Shown: positions 53,461 through 63,127, counted from the first letter of the stretch. The stretch: 64,000 bases of DNA from an uncultured Granulosicoccus sp. (GCA_937991945.1 CALKLO010000015.1:1-64000), one strand, 5' to 3'. The notes: generated by a model not told the origin, from the sequence alone. Translations and numbers: made by a program.

Positions 53461-55107
53461 CTACGCGCCACCAGGAGGGCCACCGCCAGGTCCGCCAGTA
53501 GTTGTTTCTGCTTCAGCACTACCAAAGGTTGGATTTGGTGTGCCAGAGATACATCTGATAACCCAAGGGAAGGTGTTAGTCACGTAGTAACCATATTGAC
53601 CATCAATGGTCATACCGTTGCACGAATCTAAATCACCTGCATTAGTGAATTCCCAATCATCGACATACTCACCATCATAGTCGCCGCCTGGGTTGGTATC
53701 ACTACGTTCGCCGCGTGAGCCATCTTTCAAGCTATAGCCAGACAATGCTTGACGCACAGCGCCTGTGTCGTTGTCATAAAAGTAGCTTCCGAAGATAGGA
53801 AAGCCATCAGCTGCGAAACCAATGACAGGAGAGCCTTCGCTACCTGGGTTGTCATCGAACATCGCTTCTGGTCCACCGTGGTAATGGTAGAGCCCACCCG
53901 GTTGAGTGTGTGCGTTGTGCAAATCAGCACCGAATTTTGCTTCAGTGCCTAGTGGGTCAAGTAACCATGCATCGGCAGTCGAGCAACCGAAGCCTGTGTT
54001 TCCGTCTTCACCCGCATCAGCACTAGTAGGGCGGTAGCAGCCTGCTGAGATGATATCTAAGCGCACGCCGTTTAGGAAAATACCGTTTTTCAATGTTGTT
54101 GAAATTGGCGTAGGCTCGTCTGCAATAGCAGGCGTACGAGTAATTGTGGATACTGTATCGGTAGCTGAAATCGTTGCCCCTTCAGCGCCGCCAGCGAATG
54201 CTGCTGTGTCGTCATTGAAGTCGTGGTTTGGTACAGAGTTGGATGTAATGGTGCATTCAGTGTCAGTAGCGGTAACGACTACATCTGCATCAAACGTTAT
54301 GCTGTTTTGAATGTCGACAGGGCTTGCATCATACGTATTAACGTAGTCGGCACAGTCAGCACTTCGAGCGGTGAATATTGCGTCATAAATATCAATGATG
54401 TCAGACGAGGTTTCTGTTCCGTCAGTGCTGTCAGTGTCATCACCGCTATCCGTTTCGTCAGCGTCGTCAGTTTCGTCATCAGGAATTACAACGGGGTCAA
54501 CACCGCCGCTAGTTGCTACCATGATAGACGTTGCGTTTGAGCGGCTGCCGTCAGCGCTAACTGCTACAACACTGAAATCGTAAGTGTCGTCAGCAGTTAA
54601 AGAGCTGTCATAGAAACTTGTACCGCTATTGGCATCGACCAATTCGCCGTTACGGAAAATCTCATAGCTGAGTACTTGTGTGGATACGCGATCCCAAAAT
54701 AACTCAATAGCACTTTGTGAGTACACGGCAGCACTCAAGCTTGTTGGTGCAGCTAGCGTTGCTGACACTTCAGATGAGCGCGTTTGGAAAGATGTTGATG
54801 CAACTGTAGAGCGGTTACCTTCATTATCAATAGCGATAACGGTATAGACATAGTCAGTCGCAGGGGATAGTGACGAGTCAAAGTAGCTAAGCGCGTCAAT
54901 CATTTCGATTAATGTGTCGTTACGGCGAATTTCATACGCTACGACAATACCGTCATCGCTAGAACGGTCCCAAAATATTTCTGCTGCAGTGCTAGAGTAA
55001 ACAGCCGAATTTAAATTGGCCGGTTGATCTGGATCAGCGGCAAACGCTGGCTGCACTGTCAACGCGACAATGGGCAGCACAATGCTCAAAGGATAGGTAG
55101 CTTTCAT
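53461..55107 (-). CDS. Secreted YHYH-domain protein with two fibronectin type III domains
   Basis: The 548-residue exported protein has a signal peptide (to about AFAAD) and two fibronectin type III-like repeats (about 25-110 and 115-200) that share the same SAVYS ... ELFWDR pattern. An acidic Asp/Thr/Ser linker lies at about 205-240. A C-terminal YHYH domain has GGLYHYHGGPEAMF and GFAADGFPIFGSY. It ends in a Gly/Pro-rich tail. Low-complexity linkers of this kind are common in secreted calcium-rich-surface proteins. The function of YHYH proteins is unknown. Confidence 0.85.
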   Translation of the reverse strand: MKATYPLSIVLPIVALTVQPAFAADPDQPANLNSAVYSSTAAEIFWDRSSDDGIVVAYEIRRNDTLIEMIDALSYFDSSLSPATDYVYTVIAIDNEGNRSTVASTSFQTRSSEVSATLAAPTSLSAAVYSQSAIELFWDRVSTQVLSYEIFRNGELVDANSGTSFYDSSLTADDTYDFSVVAVSADGSRSNATSIMVATSGGVDPVVIPDDETDDADETDSGDDTDSTDGTETSSDIIDIYDAIFTARSADCADYVNTYDASPVDIQNSITFDADVVVTATDTECTITSNSVPNHDFNDDTAAFAGGAEGATISATDTVSTITRTPAIADEPTPISTTLKNGIFLNGVRLDIISAGCYRPTSADAGEDGNTGFGCSTADAWLLDPLGTEAKFGADLHNAHTQPGGLYHYHGGPEAMFDDNPGSEGSPVIGFAADGFPIFGSYFYDNDTGAVRQALSGYSLKDGSRGERSDTNPGGDYDGEYVDDWEFTNAGDLDSCNGMTIDGQYGYYVTNTFPWVIRCISGTPNPTFGSAEAETTTGGPGGGPPGGA

Positions 55108-55534
55108 ATAATGTCTATTCAGTCTCTGTTGTAGTCACAACCGCTTCATGCGATATGCGCACCACGGTAACCATCAAATGTGCAAAGTTTGTGGTTATTT
55201 GAGTTTGTCTCTTGTTTTTTTTAAGACTGAGTATTTCGTTTGGTAAGAACGAAAAAAGTCACGTTACTGTTGAGTAAATAACGTTCGAAACCAAGTAGTC
55301 AGATTATGTCTTTACGAATGCTGCACCCATCATTGCGTCTTGACCTTTCGTCCACAAATTGCCTTGCCGATAGGGTCAGAGGCTGAAGTGGTGAGATCCG
55401 ATAGGGTGGGCGCCACGTCGCGGCGATTTTACACTTTGGGGGAAACCTACAAGAGCTCTCTGGCGTGATGGAATTGACAATCAGGGGTATCTCCCGTAAT
55501 TTTCGGTAACGAATTTGAAAAACTTGGAGATAAC
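55108..55534. promoter_or_regulatory. Divergent control region between the YHYH and MBL-fold genes
   Basis: The 427 bases contain no credible gene. A 10-base direct repeat CCGATAGGGT occurs at 55367-55376 and 55398-55407, a start-to-start distance of 31 bases (about three helix turns). The MBL-fold gene's ribosome site TTGGAGA lies at the right end. Nothing else stands out. Confidence 0.5.
55367..55407 (+). repeat. Paired 10-base direct repeats CCGATAGGGT
   Basis: Two exact copies (55367-55376, 55398-55407) lie on the same face of the helix, 128-168 bases upstream of the MBL-fold gene. They could be sites for an OmpR-type or other activator. Confidence 0.35.
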
Positions 55535-56587
55535 GTGAAAAGAGCCTGTCAGCTTTCAGCCGTTGCTATTCTGTTTACGAGTTCAATGCAGCTTCAAGCT
55601 GCGCCTTGTCTTCAAGTGACGTTAACCGGTACGCAAGGCGGCCCACCTGTTTTTAATGGTCAGGCAGGCTCAGGCACGTTGGTGCAATACGGCGATGATG
55701 AGAGCAACTGCAGCGCTGTCAATTTGCAGTTTGATACGGGCAGGGGTACCACTCAGCAGTTGTCTAAAGCGAAATCCCCTGTTGGAAAGCTGCAGGCGAT
55801 ATTCTTAACGCATATGCATTCAGACCACACAGAAGGTCTTGCCGATATGATGCAGTTGCGTTGGCATTTTGGTTCCGGTGGACCTAAGGTCGATTTAGTA
55901 TGTAGTGCCGATGCAGAATCACCGGCAGGTCATGTGTTGAGTTGTCAAAAGCTCGCCAAGCATGTGGGTGATGCGTTTATCGAATCTGGCGAAATGGCAC
56001 AGCGGCTGGCTGAGAACAAAAAGCGTCTACCTGGCGGTCCCGCAGATTTAATCAATGTAGTTGCCTTTCAACCCAGTGCAGAATCTACTCAAGTCTGGGC
56101 ATCCGGTGATGTGGTTGTCACAGCCATTGGCTCACGACACATTCCAGGACATGCCTCTTACCGAGTAGATACTCCTGCAGGCTCTGTTGTTATAGGTGGT
56201 GATGCTGGCAACGATAAGCCCAAGCCGCCTCGTGACACGTCAACATCAGCACAGGTAGAAAAGCTAGCCATGGGGGCTGATATCGTTGTGCATTCAACTA
56301 TTCATCCTGTTATGGGACCAGATCAAAACAGCGGTTTTCCGCCGCCAATCTATTTTCGTCAAAGTACAGCAACTGACCTTGGAGCAATGGCTAAGCGCAC
56401 CGGTTCAAAGCATCTTATGTTGACGCATTTGATTCCGCCATTAGGGGCTAAGAACCAAGGGCCTTACCCGATTCCAGGTGGCGCTCTGACCGAGGCAAGC
56501 TACACAGATGCTGTTGTAGCAGGCGGTTTTGAGGGGAATGTTATTGTGGGCACTGACTTGGTCAGCTTACGATTGCCTGCGCAATAA
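55535..56587 (+). CDS. Exported metallo-beta-lactamase-fold hydrolase
   Basis: The 350-residue protein starts at GTG at 55535 and has a signal peptide ending LQAA. The metal-binding block THMHSDHTEGLADMM gives the HxHxDH motif; further ligands are in GGDAGND and the C-terminal LTHLIPP. The layout is of the ribonuclease Z/arylsulfatase-type branch of the superfamily, but exported. Cysteines near the start (APCLQVTL, ESNCSAVNL) may form a disulfide. It converges on a two-component system. Substrate unknown. Confidence 0.85.
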   Translation: MKRACQLSAVAILFTSSMQLQAAPCLQVTLTGTQGGPPVFNGQAGSGTLVQYGDDESNCSAVNLQFDTGRGTTQQLSKAKSPVGKLQAIFLTHMHSDHTEGLADMMQLRWHFGSGGPKVDLVCSADAESPAGHVLSCQKLAKHVGDAFIESGEMAQRLAENKKRLPGGPADLINVVAFQPSAESTQVWASGDVVVTAIGSRHIPGHASYRVDTPAGSVVIGGDAGNDKPKPPRDTSTSAQVEKLAMGADIVVHSTIHPVMGPDQNSGFPPPIYFRQSTATDLGAMAKRTGSKHLMLTHLIPPLGAKNQGPYPIPGGALTEASYTDAVVAGGFEGNVIVGTDLVSLRLPAQ

Positions 56588-56602
56588 ACTGTCAATGTTG
56601 TT

Positions 56603-56625
56603 AGTCAGTCCTTTTAGGGCTGACT
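56603..56625. terminator. Hairpin between the MBL-fold gene and the response regulator gene
   Basis: AGTCAGTCCT and AGGGCTGACT form a ten-base-pair stem with one G-U and a TTT loop, between convergent genes. No T-run follows on the + strand. Confidence 0.5.
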
Positions 56626-56639
56626 GAGAACAGGAGCCG

Positions 56640-57329
56640 TTAAGCGTCAGTTACGAAGTTCGGGTCGATACGATAACCCAAGCCTCTGACCGTTTCTATG
56701 AAAGGCTCTGAGTCTTTACCTAGCTTCTTTCGTAGCCTGCCGATGTAGACATCAACAACATTAGTTTGGGGGTCAACATGGGCTCCCCAAACGTTGTTCA
56801 ATATACGTTCTCGAGAAAACAGTTTCTCAGGCTTGTGCATGAGAAGCTCTAGTATCGATAGCTCTTTTGCAGTTAACGCGATATTTTCACCATTGACACT
56901 GACTGTCTTAGAGTCAGTATTCATGATGACATCGGATAGCTTGAGTATCGAGCTCACGGTTGCATCGCTTTGGTTGCGACGACAAACGGTTTCAATTCTG
57001 GCCAGCAGTTCGTCTATGTCGAACGGTTTAGTCATGTAATCATCAGCGCCCATTTTGAGGCCTCGGATGATGTCCTCAATACTATCCATGGCCGTAAGCA
57101 TAATGATAGGGATATTAATTTTACGGAAGCGGATCTCCTGACAGGCATCGATCCCTGAGATTCCGGGAAGCATCAAATCTAGCAAGATGATGTCAAAGTC
57201 ACCATTTTTCACCAGTGCAACGGCATCTTCTCCGTTGTCGACTCGAGTGCATACATGGCTTTCGGCGTTGAGGGCGCGAGTTAGAAAATCAGCTATTCGA
57301 TCATCGTCCTCAACAACCAATATTCTCAT
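56640..57329 (-). CDS. OmpR-family response regulator
   Basis: The 229-residue regulator has a receiver domain (acidic VVEDDD, phosphoacceptor D51 in ILLDLMLPG, lysine in TKPFDIDEL) and a winged-helix domain ending TVRGLGYRI. It overlaps the sensor kinase gene by four bases (ATGA), so translation is coupled. It is not close in sequence to the 5391 regulator, so the two systems are not recent copies. Targets may include the neighbouring MBL, YHYH or carbonic anhydrase genes. Confidence 0.93.
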   Translation of the reverse strand: MRILVVEDDDRIADFLTRALNAESHVCTRVDNGEDAVALVKNGDFDIILLDLMLPGISGIDACQEIRFRKINIPIIMLTAMDSIEDIIRGLKMGADDYMTKPFDIDELLARIETVCRRNQSDATVSSILKLSDVIMNTDSKTVSVNGENIALTAKELSILELLMHKPEKLFSRERILNNVWGAHVDPQTNVVDVYIGRLRKKLGKDSEPFIETVRGLGYRIDPNFVTDA

Positions 57330-58930
57330 TTGAAAATTTTCATGTCAGTATCGAGGGGCAATGTAACCGTGGCGGTAGTACCTTCATCGTCTTTACCTTT
57401 CAAGCTGATTGTACCTCCATGCGCATCAATAATTGCTTTTGCTACGGGTAATCCCAAGCCAGTACCACTGACCTTACCAGAGCCTTCATTGCCGCGATAG
57501 AATCTTGAGAACACTTCGCTCGCCTCATTGTACTTCAGGCCTATGCCGGTGTCTCTAACCTCCAATATGACATGCTCATCCAACGCGTATACGACCACAG
57601 AAACTACCGAGTTGGGATACGAGTAGCGAACGGCGTTGTCGAGCAAAATAGTGACAACCTGCTTAATGCGATCGGCATCGATTTTGGCGACGACTTCGTG
57701 ATCGGGTAGGTTCTGAATTATCTCAATATTACGTTCTTGCGCAATGACCTTGAAGTCATGGCATGTATCACTAACCAATGGTGCGAAAGATACAGCTCGT
57801 TTGTGTATCGGCGCTTTACCGTCTTCCGTTCTTGCGACAAAAAGAAGATCTTGAAGCAGACGCGTCGTGTGCACTGTTTGCTCTTTTATACGACGCAAAG
57901 CACTAGTATATTGATCGGACGTTTTCGCATTTCCTCGCAAGCTGACGTCTGCTTCGCCTTGTATGATCGTTAGTGGCGTGCGTAGCTCGTGGCTTATATC
58001 AGCCAGAAACTGTTTGCGGGTTTCACTGATTGCGGCTAGTTTTCCGTTGCTCTGTCGCAGCTCAAACGTTCGTGACTGAATAATGGTTTCTAAGTTTTCT
58101 TGAGTGTTTTTTTCACGATCTCTTTGGCTCTCCACCTCAGAAGCCATTTTGTTTAGCGCATTGGCAAGTCCTGCGAATTCTTCCTCAACGTTGTTGGATA
58201 CGCGATGTGAGAAGCTTCCGCTTTGGTAGGCGTCGGTTGCAACTTCAAACTCTTTGAGGTTTCTAGAGAGGGCGCGCCAAGTGCTAAATAGTAAGAGGTT
58301 ACCGAAAATAACGAAACAAAAGAATACGACGGATAAGAGTCGTATTAAAACGGTATTTAATTCTTGAGCAACGACTTGGGATTCGCGTACTTCTCGAAGC
58401 TCCTCTGCCAGCGCTTCATCAATGAGTCGAATGAAATGTCCTTCCACTGAATGACTGCGAAGTTTGTTCAATGCAGCTGCAGCATCTGTGAGTTGGTTGT
58501 CTTGCACCGTCACTCGTACTCGCTCACTGCCGCGTATAATTTCTTCAGCTAGCAGCTCAATTTTGTTGAAGTGTTCCAACTCGGCGGCTTCATTAACGTC
58601 GCCCACATGACTGAGCTCTGCTGCAATACTTTCGCGAACATCACGCAATGCCGCCCTAAGGGCTTTTTTGTTGCGGTAACGTTCTTGTAAATTAATTAAC
58701 GTGCCTTCCTCGACGATGGTTCCGAGGGCACTGAGTTTTCTGTAGGTGTGATCGGAGACGGCGCGATAACTGGAATAAACGTGTTGTGCTCTTGCACTGC
58801 GCTCATTATAGAAATTGTATTTCTGGGCGGTGTAGAGCAGTGCTAAGGAAGCGAGTATTACAAAGGCAAAAAGTATGGAGCCTGTAATGACTAACCTGCG
58901 TTTCAGGCTGTAGTTTTCAAACCTGAGCAT
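57326..58930 (-). CDS. Membrane sensor histidine kinase
   Basis: I start at the ATG at 58930 (MLRFENYSLKRRL, AGGTGG upstream), giving 534 residues; the frame is open farther but the extension is not kinase-like. Helix 1 at about 13-33 and helix 2 at about 200-222 flank a helical periplasmic sensor of about 165 residues. HAMP follows, then HisKA with DISHELRTPL, and HATPase with LDNAVRY, DTGIGL and GTGLGLP. It phosphorylates the downstream OmpR-type regulator. Signal unknown. Confidence 0.92.
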   Translation of the reverse strand: MLRFENYSLKRRLVITGSILFAFVILASLALLYTAQKYNFYNERSARAQHVYSSYRAVSDHTYRKLSALGTIVEEGTLINLQERYRNKKALRAALRDVRESIAAELSHVGDVNEAAELEHFNKIELLAEEIIRGSERVRVTVQDNQLTDAAAALNKLRSHSVEGHFIRLIDEALAEELREVRESQVVAQELNTVLIRLLSVVFFCFVIFGNLLLFSTWRALSRNLKEFEVATDAYQSGSFSHRVSNNVEEEFAGLANALNKMASEVESQRDREKNTQENLETIIQSRTFELRQSNGKLAAISETRKQFLADISHELRTPLTIIQGEADVSLRGNAKTSDQYTSALRRIKEQTVHTTRLLQDLLFVARTEDGKAPIHKRAVSFAPLVSDTCHDFKVIAQERNIEIIQNLPDHEVVAKIDADRIKQVVTILLDNAVRYSYPNSVVSVVVYALDEHVILEVRDTGIGLKYNEASEVFSRFYRGNEGSGKVSGTGLGLPVAKAIIDAHGGTISLKGKDDEGTTATVTLPLDTDMKIFK

Positions 58931-59073
58931 GTGTCCACCTGTGTAAAACGCGTTAATCAGTTTTCTATCAACACAATTGTTCAAATTATGGGCAATTAGT
59001 GCAAAATATTGCCTCGCGACTCCTTCTCGAGGCAAGAATCAAACTGCCGTACTTTTCTTATAGTTATTCAGTT

Positions 59074-59097
59074 TACCGGCAGACGAGCCTGCCGGTA
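59074..59097 (-). terminator. Hairpin between the carbonic anhydrase and sensor kinase genes
   Basis: TACCGGCAG and CTGCCGGTA form a perfect nine-base-pair stem with a six-base loop, just after the carbonic anhydrase stop on the - strand. No T-run follows in that direction, so termination may be partial. Confidence 0.55.
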
Positions 59098-59111
59098 TCT
59101 AGTACCAGAGT

Positions 59112-59981
59112 TTATTTTGAAATGGGTGATAGTAGTTCTGGGTTAGTCACCAAGTTGCGCACGCCGTGAGCATGGTTCTCGTCGAATACGTTGCCTTCAA
59201 ACCACTTAGCGACAGTCGAGATGTCAACTTTTGCAATTTCGGGTCTTACGCTCCAACTAACTTGCAAAGGTGAACCTACTTCATTGTACGAAGGACCAGT
59301 CGTGGAACCTGCGTATTGAACCGCTGTACCTGTATTATTTGGGATGTTTAGTGCTTGGATCTTGCCATCAACTTCACCAATCTCCGTTAGCGTGGCGAAA
59401 TCAAGCGCATCGGCGTCGTTGACCACAACATAGACTTGAGTTTCTACGCGTAGCTGAGGGTTCATAATAGACTCGCTCAAGCAGGCGCCTAGAGTAGGTC
59501 CTGGTGTCACTTGTGCCGAAGAGTGCACATAATGAACTTCGATAGTGTCGCCTGGCTGGAGTAAGCCTTTGTCACCAGCACCGACAACCATCGGAACCGC
59601 AGTTAATTCAGCAGCGGTTAGTTCGCCGCTGTACTCAAAACCCGTTTTATAGCCTGCACCGTTGCCGTTGCCCGCAAATGAGGTGAATTGTCCGCCTTTG
59701 TGTTCTGCGCCTTCGTGCATATGGATATTGCACAGGTTCATGTCCGTGTAAGCAGGTGCTGCTTCGAACACGAGTTCGTTGTTGCCAGCCATGTTGTCGA
59801 TATCACGTGGTGACTGTGGACCGAAACCTGCGCCGTCAGTACTTGTCGCCAGAGCAGCGCGTTGTGCTGCAATGACATCATCTTCAACTTGGTTGGCGCT
59901 GTCAGAGGCTGCAACAACTAATCCACCGATCATTGTCATGCCGATAGCACAACCCAAAGTTTTAACGTTTAAACGATTCAT
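59112..59981 (-). CDS. Delta-class carbonic anhydrase, exported
   Basis: The 289-residue protein has a signal peptide (to about AASDSA) and the block C84-N-I-H87-M-H89-E-G-A-E-H94-K, which I recognise from bacterial proteins named delta-class carbonic anhydrase and, in outline, from the diatom enzyme. The histidines are the probable zinc ligands. It would interconvert carbon dioxide and bicarbonate in the periplasm. The C-terminal half contains VSWSVRPEIAKVDI and ENHAHGVRNLV. It is transcribed toward a two-component system, separated by a hairpin. The family call is less certain than for the enzymes around it. Confidence 0.72.
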   Translation of the reverse strand: MNRLNVKTLGCAIGMTMIGGLVVAASDSANQVEDDVIAAQRAALATSTDGAGFGPQSPRDIDNMAGNNELVFEAAPAYTDMNLCNIHMHEGAEHKGGQFTSFAGNGNGAGYKTGFEYSGELTAAELTAVPMVVGAGDKGLLQPGDTIEVHYVHSSAQVTPGPTLGACLSESIMNPQLRVETQVYVVVNDADALDFATLTEIGEVDGKIQALNIPNNTGTAVQYAGSTTGPSYNEVGSPLQVSWSVRPEIAKVDISTVAKWFEGNVFDENHAHGVRNLVTNPELLSPISK

Positions 59982-60317
59982 ATTTATCCCGACGAATTAA
60001 AAAAACATATACCCAAAATTAAACGATCTGCGTGGTGACACGCGTGTCGCTTTCGATGGGTAAATAGTATTCGGGCTAGCGTGAAAGGGTACTGTCAACA
60101 GGCTGAACGTTGGATAACACAAAGATGAATAGAGGTTAAACAGGAGGGAAAGTGCTTATTCCGGGTCGAATTTGCGAAGATTTAGGCAGGCTGATTAACG
60201 GGTTGAACTCACCGTTGTGCCTGCCGAGGCTTTCGATACAAGCTTGCCCTACAATCGCTGTGATTCTGGGAGCGCCGTTGGAGGGCGGGGCAAAGTGATT
60301 TTATATTTTGTCGCAGG
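59982..60317. other. Intergenic region upstream of the carbonic anhydrase and downstream of uxuB
   Basis: These 336 bases hold no credible gene. They should contain the carbonic anhydrase promoter (reading left) and the 3' end of the uxuB transcript. I found no clear terminator, operator palindrome or riboswitch here, and no copy of the GntR-type operator. Confidence 0.5.
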
Positions 60318-61745
60318 CTATTGCATTATTTCAACGCAGCCTTTCTCCACAGCATCTCTAAACGTCGTTGAGTCTGCCAATGTATCGCCAAAGACGTCCC
60401 GATACAGCAATAAACCTATATACGAGCCTGTGTCGATGGGTTCCAGTTGCTCTATACGATGGCGCAGCTCTGTTGCCAGTGGATCATGCAGTGCAAACGT
60501 GTAGTCGGCCTCGTTCCGAGACCCGATAAACAGTAACCAAGCTGAAACCACCTGTGACAACTTAGTGATGGGTTTGCCGTTTTCTAGAAGCTCGCGGATA
60601 GGCGCCAGAATTCGCTGAGGCAATTTCTGAGATCCGTCCATAGCGATTTGTGCTAAGGCATGGTTCAAATCAGGGTTTCGGAATCGTTCTAGTAAAGCCT
60701 CACAGTAGAGAGGTAGATCAATACCTTTTGGCATTACCAATGTTGTGGATACTTCCTCTTCCATCATCGACTTTACAAAAGAGGCAATATATTCATCGTC
60801 CATGGCCTCGGCCACGGTTGTGTGACCCCGCAATAAGCCTATATACGCGAGCGCGGAATGGCTGCCGTTTAACAGGCGCAATTTCATAGTCTCGAATAAG
60901 ACAACGTCATGGGTTAGTACGACACCTACTGCTTCAAAGTCAGGGCGGCCGGCACAGAAATTATCTTCTATGACCCATTGGCAGAAGCCTTCGCTAGCAA
61001 CAGGGCTGGTATCGTCAGCGCCCGTCATCTGTTTCACTAAGGCCGTCTCTGCTGAAGTTGTCGCCGGCACTATACGATCCACCATGGTGGACGGGAATGT
61101 CACATTCGATGTAATCCAGTCGGCAAGATCGGGATCTTGTAAGCGTGCCAGTTCAGTGACCACTTGTTGGGTGATGCTGCCATTGTGTGGCAAGTTGTCG
61201 CAGCTAAGAACGCTGAAGGGGCCAGCACCATTCAAGCGTCGCTTGTTTAAGGCGGCCACCAAAAAGCCAGGTGCTGAGCAAGGTTGTTCAGGGTTAGCTA
61301 AGTCATACTGAATATCAGCATGCTCAGTGTTTAGACGTCCGGTTGCTGGAGTGTGGCAATAGCCCTTTTCAGTGACGGTAAGAGATACGATACGCACATT
61401 GGGTTCTGCCATTTGCTCAATAAGAGCGGTCCCGTTATGCGCGGCGCAAAGTATGTGACTAATGCTGCCAATAACTCGAAAAGTAGGTTCGCCACCATCT
61501 TTAATGATTAAGGTGTAAAGACCATCCTGTGCATTCAGAGCGTCTGCGGTATGAGCCGTTCGAAGAGAGGCTCCAACAATCCCCCACGCATTGTCGCCAG
61601 CTAACAAGCTGTCAATGTAAACCGCCTGATGCGCGCGATGAAACGCTCCAGTGCCTAAATGAACAATACCGGTACTTACCGTTTTGCGATCATAGTCCGG
61701 CAGTTGCGCTTGTACGTCGCTCACGGACTGGTCAGACAATCTCAT
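60318..61745 (-). CDS. uxuB: Fructuronate reductase / mannitol dehydrogenase family
   Basis: The 475-residue polyol dehydrogenase-family enzyme begins its Rossmann fold with IVHLGTGAFHRAHQAVY and carries the family block KLRLLNGSHSALAYIG, where lysine is the catalytic base. DRIVPATTS is another landmark. Partnership with uxaC, which it overlaps by four bases (ATGA), points to D-fructuronate reduction to mannonate (UxuB); mannitol dehydrogenase is the alternative by family alone. No uxuA is in the window. Confidence 0.88.
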   Translation of the reverse strand: MRLSDQSVSDVQAQLPDYDRKTVSTGIVHLGTGAFHRAHQAVYIDSLLAGDNAWGIVGASLRTAHTADALNAQDGLYTLIIKDGGEPTFRVIGSISHILCAAHNGTALIEQMAEPNVRIVSLTVTEKGYCHTPATGRLNTEHADIQYDLANPEQPCSAPGFLVAALNKRRLNGAGPFSVLSCDNLPHNGSITQQVVTELARLQDPDLADWITSNVTFPSTMVDRIVPATTSAETALVKQMTGADDTSPVASEGFCQWVIEDNFCAGRPDFEAVGVVLTHDVVLFETMKLRLLNGSHSALAYIGLLRGHTTVAEAMDDEYIASFVKSMMEEEVSTTLVMPKGIDLPLYCEALLERFRNPDLNHALAQIAMDGSQKLPQRILAPIRELLENGKPITKLSQVVSAWLLFIGSRNEADYTFALHDPLATELRHRIEQLEPIDTGSYIGLLLYRDVFGDTLADSTTFRDAVEKGCVEIMQ

Positions 61746-63127
61746 AGTTTGTAGGCCTTTTTAGCGAGTGAATACGCAAGATCAATGGCAACATCTCGAG
61801 CATCGTCTTCGCTCATTATATGACGAGCAACCTTATCTGCCAAAAACGTACAGTCAACGCGCCTTGCGACGTCGTGACGGGCTGCAATTGATGGAAGTGC
61901 GCGAGTGTCGTCATTGAAGCCTACCGTATTATAAAAGCCGGCGGTTTCGGTCACCATTTCACGATAGCGCAGCATACCGGCTGGGCTGTCGAAGAACCAC
62001 CATGCTGGGCCCAATTTAATCGTTGGGTAAGCGCCCGCTAGAGGTGCGAGTTCACGACCATAACTGGTTTCATCCAATGTGAAGAGAATTAACGATAAGC
62101 GCGTGTCCATTCCAAATTTGTCCAATAATGGTTTGAGCGCATTGACGTAGGCGGTGGGTTGAGGGATATCAAAACCTTGGTCGGTCCCGAATGTTTCAAA
62201 CACCGTTGGACTATGGTTGCGATAAGAACCTGCGTGCAGTTGCATGACAAGTCCATCCTCGATGCTCATGGCCGCCATTTCGGTGAGCATTTGTGCTCTG
62301 AATTTCTCGCGATCGGATGGGCTGGACGTACCTGTTCTTATGATGTCAAAAAGCTTTTGGGCGTCTGCATTCGATAAATCCAGTGTTTGCGCAGTAGGGT
62401 GTCCGTGGTCAGTTGAAGTGGCCCCTAAGCTTGCGAAAAATGCTCGACGGTTTCTATGAGCATTGAGATAACCGATCCATGTTGTCGTGTCTTCACCACT
62501 GCACTGACCTAAGGCCTCTAGGTTTTGCAAAAAACCAGGGGCGTCAGGGTCAATGACTGAATCGGGCCGATAGGAGCTGATGACGCGCTTATCCCAGCCA
62601 CTTTGGTTAATGTGCTGGTGATGCTCTAACGTATCACAGGGGCCTTCAGTGGTTGTAATGAGCTCAATATTAAAACGCTCAACAATGGCTCTGGGGCGAA
62701 AGCTATCTTGAGCTATGCAGCTTGAAATATGCTCGTAATAGGTATCAGCAGTACTCGCACACAACGGTTTCGTTAGTCCGAATAAGGATGAAAACGTATG
62801 GTCTAGCCATAGCTGTGTAGGGGTGCCACGAAACAGATAATAGTGTTTTGCAAAGCATGTCCAGATAGCACGGTGATCCAGTTGACCCTGTGGATCTAGC
62901 ATATCGAGAACTTGAATACCCTGTGAGACGAGCATACGCCGCACGTAATGATCAGGCAGTATTAGCAGGGCTGTCGGGTCAGAGAAGTGGTTGTTATCTG
63001 CAAACCAAGCAGGGTCTGTATGACCGTGTGGGCAAATTAGCGGTAGCGTACCAACCTCGTTGTATAGCCGTCGTGCGATGGCCTTTTTTGAAGGATCTGT
63101 TGAGAATAGTCTGTCAGGATGCAGCAA
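61742..63127 (-). CDS. uxaC: Glucuronate isomerase UxaC
   Basis: The 461-residue enzyme of the amidohydrolase-like fold converts glucuronate to fructuronate (and galacturonate to tagaturonate). Landmarks are CPHGHTDPAWFADN, ITTTEGPCDTLEHHQ, RVISSYRPDSVIDPD in family form, LHAGSYRNHSP and the closing MVTETAGFYNTVGFNDDTRAL. It starts at TTG at 63127 and is coupled to uxuB. A Na/Pi cotransporter gene lies 23 bases upstream on the same strand. Confidence 0.93.
   Translation of the reverse strand: MLHPDRLFSTDPSKKAIARRLYNEVGTLPLICPHGHTDPAWFADNNHFSDPTALLILPDHYVRRMLVSQGIQVLDMLDPQGQLDHRAIWTCFAKHYYLFRGTPTQLWLDHTFSSLFGLTKPLCASTADTYYEHISSCIAQDSFRPRAIVERFNIELITTTEGPCDTLEHHQHINQSGWDKRVISSYRPDSVIDPDAPGFLQNLEALGQCSGEDTTTWIGYLNAHRNRRAFFASLGATSTDHGHPTAQTLDLSNADAQKLFDIIRTGTSSPSDREKFRAQMLTEMAAMSIEDGLVMQLHAGSYRNHSPTVFETFGTDQGFDIPQPTAYVNALKPLLDKFGMDTRLSLILFTLDETSYGRELAPLAGAYPTIKLGPAWWFFDSPAGMLRYREMVTETAGFYNTVGFNDDTRALPSIAARHDVARRVDCTFLADKVARHIMSEDDARDVAIDLAYSLAKKAYKL

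Noticed and set aside
54380-54490. Tandem repeat or CRISPR-like pattern in the YHYH gene
   Set aside because: It is the Asp/Thr/Ser-coding linker, low complexity from codon repetition, without spacers.
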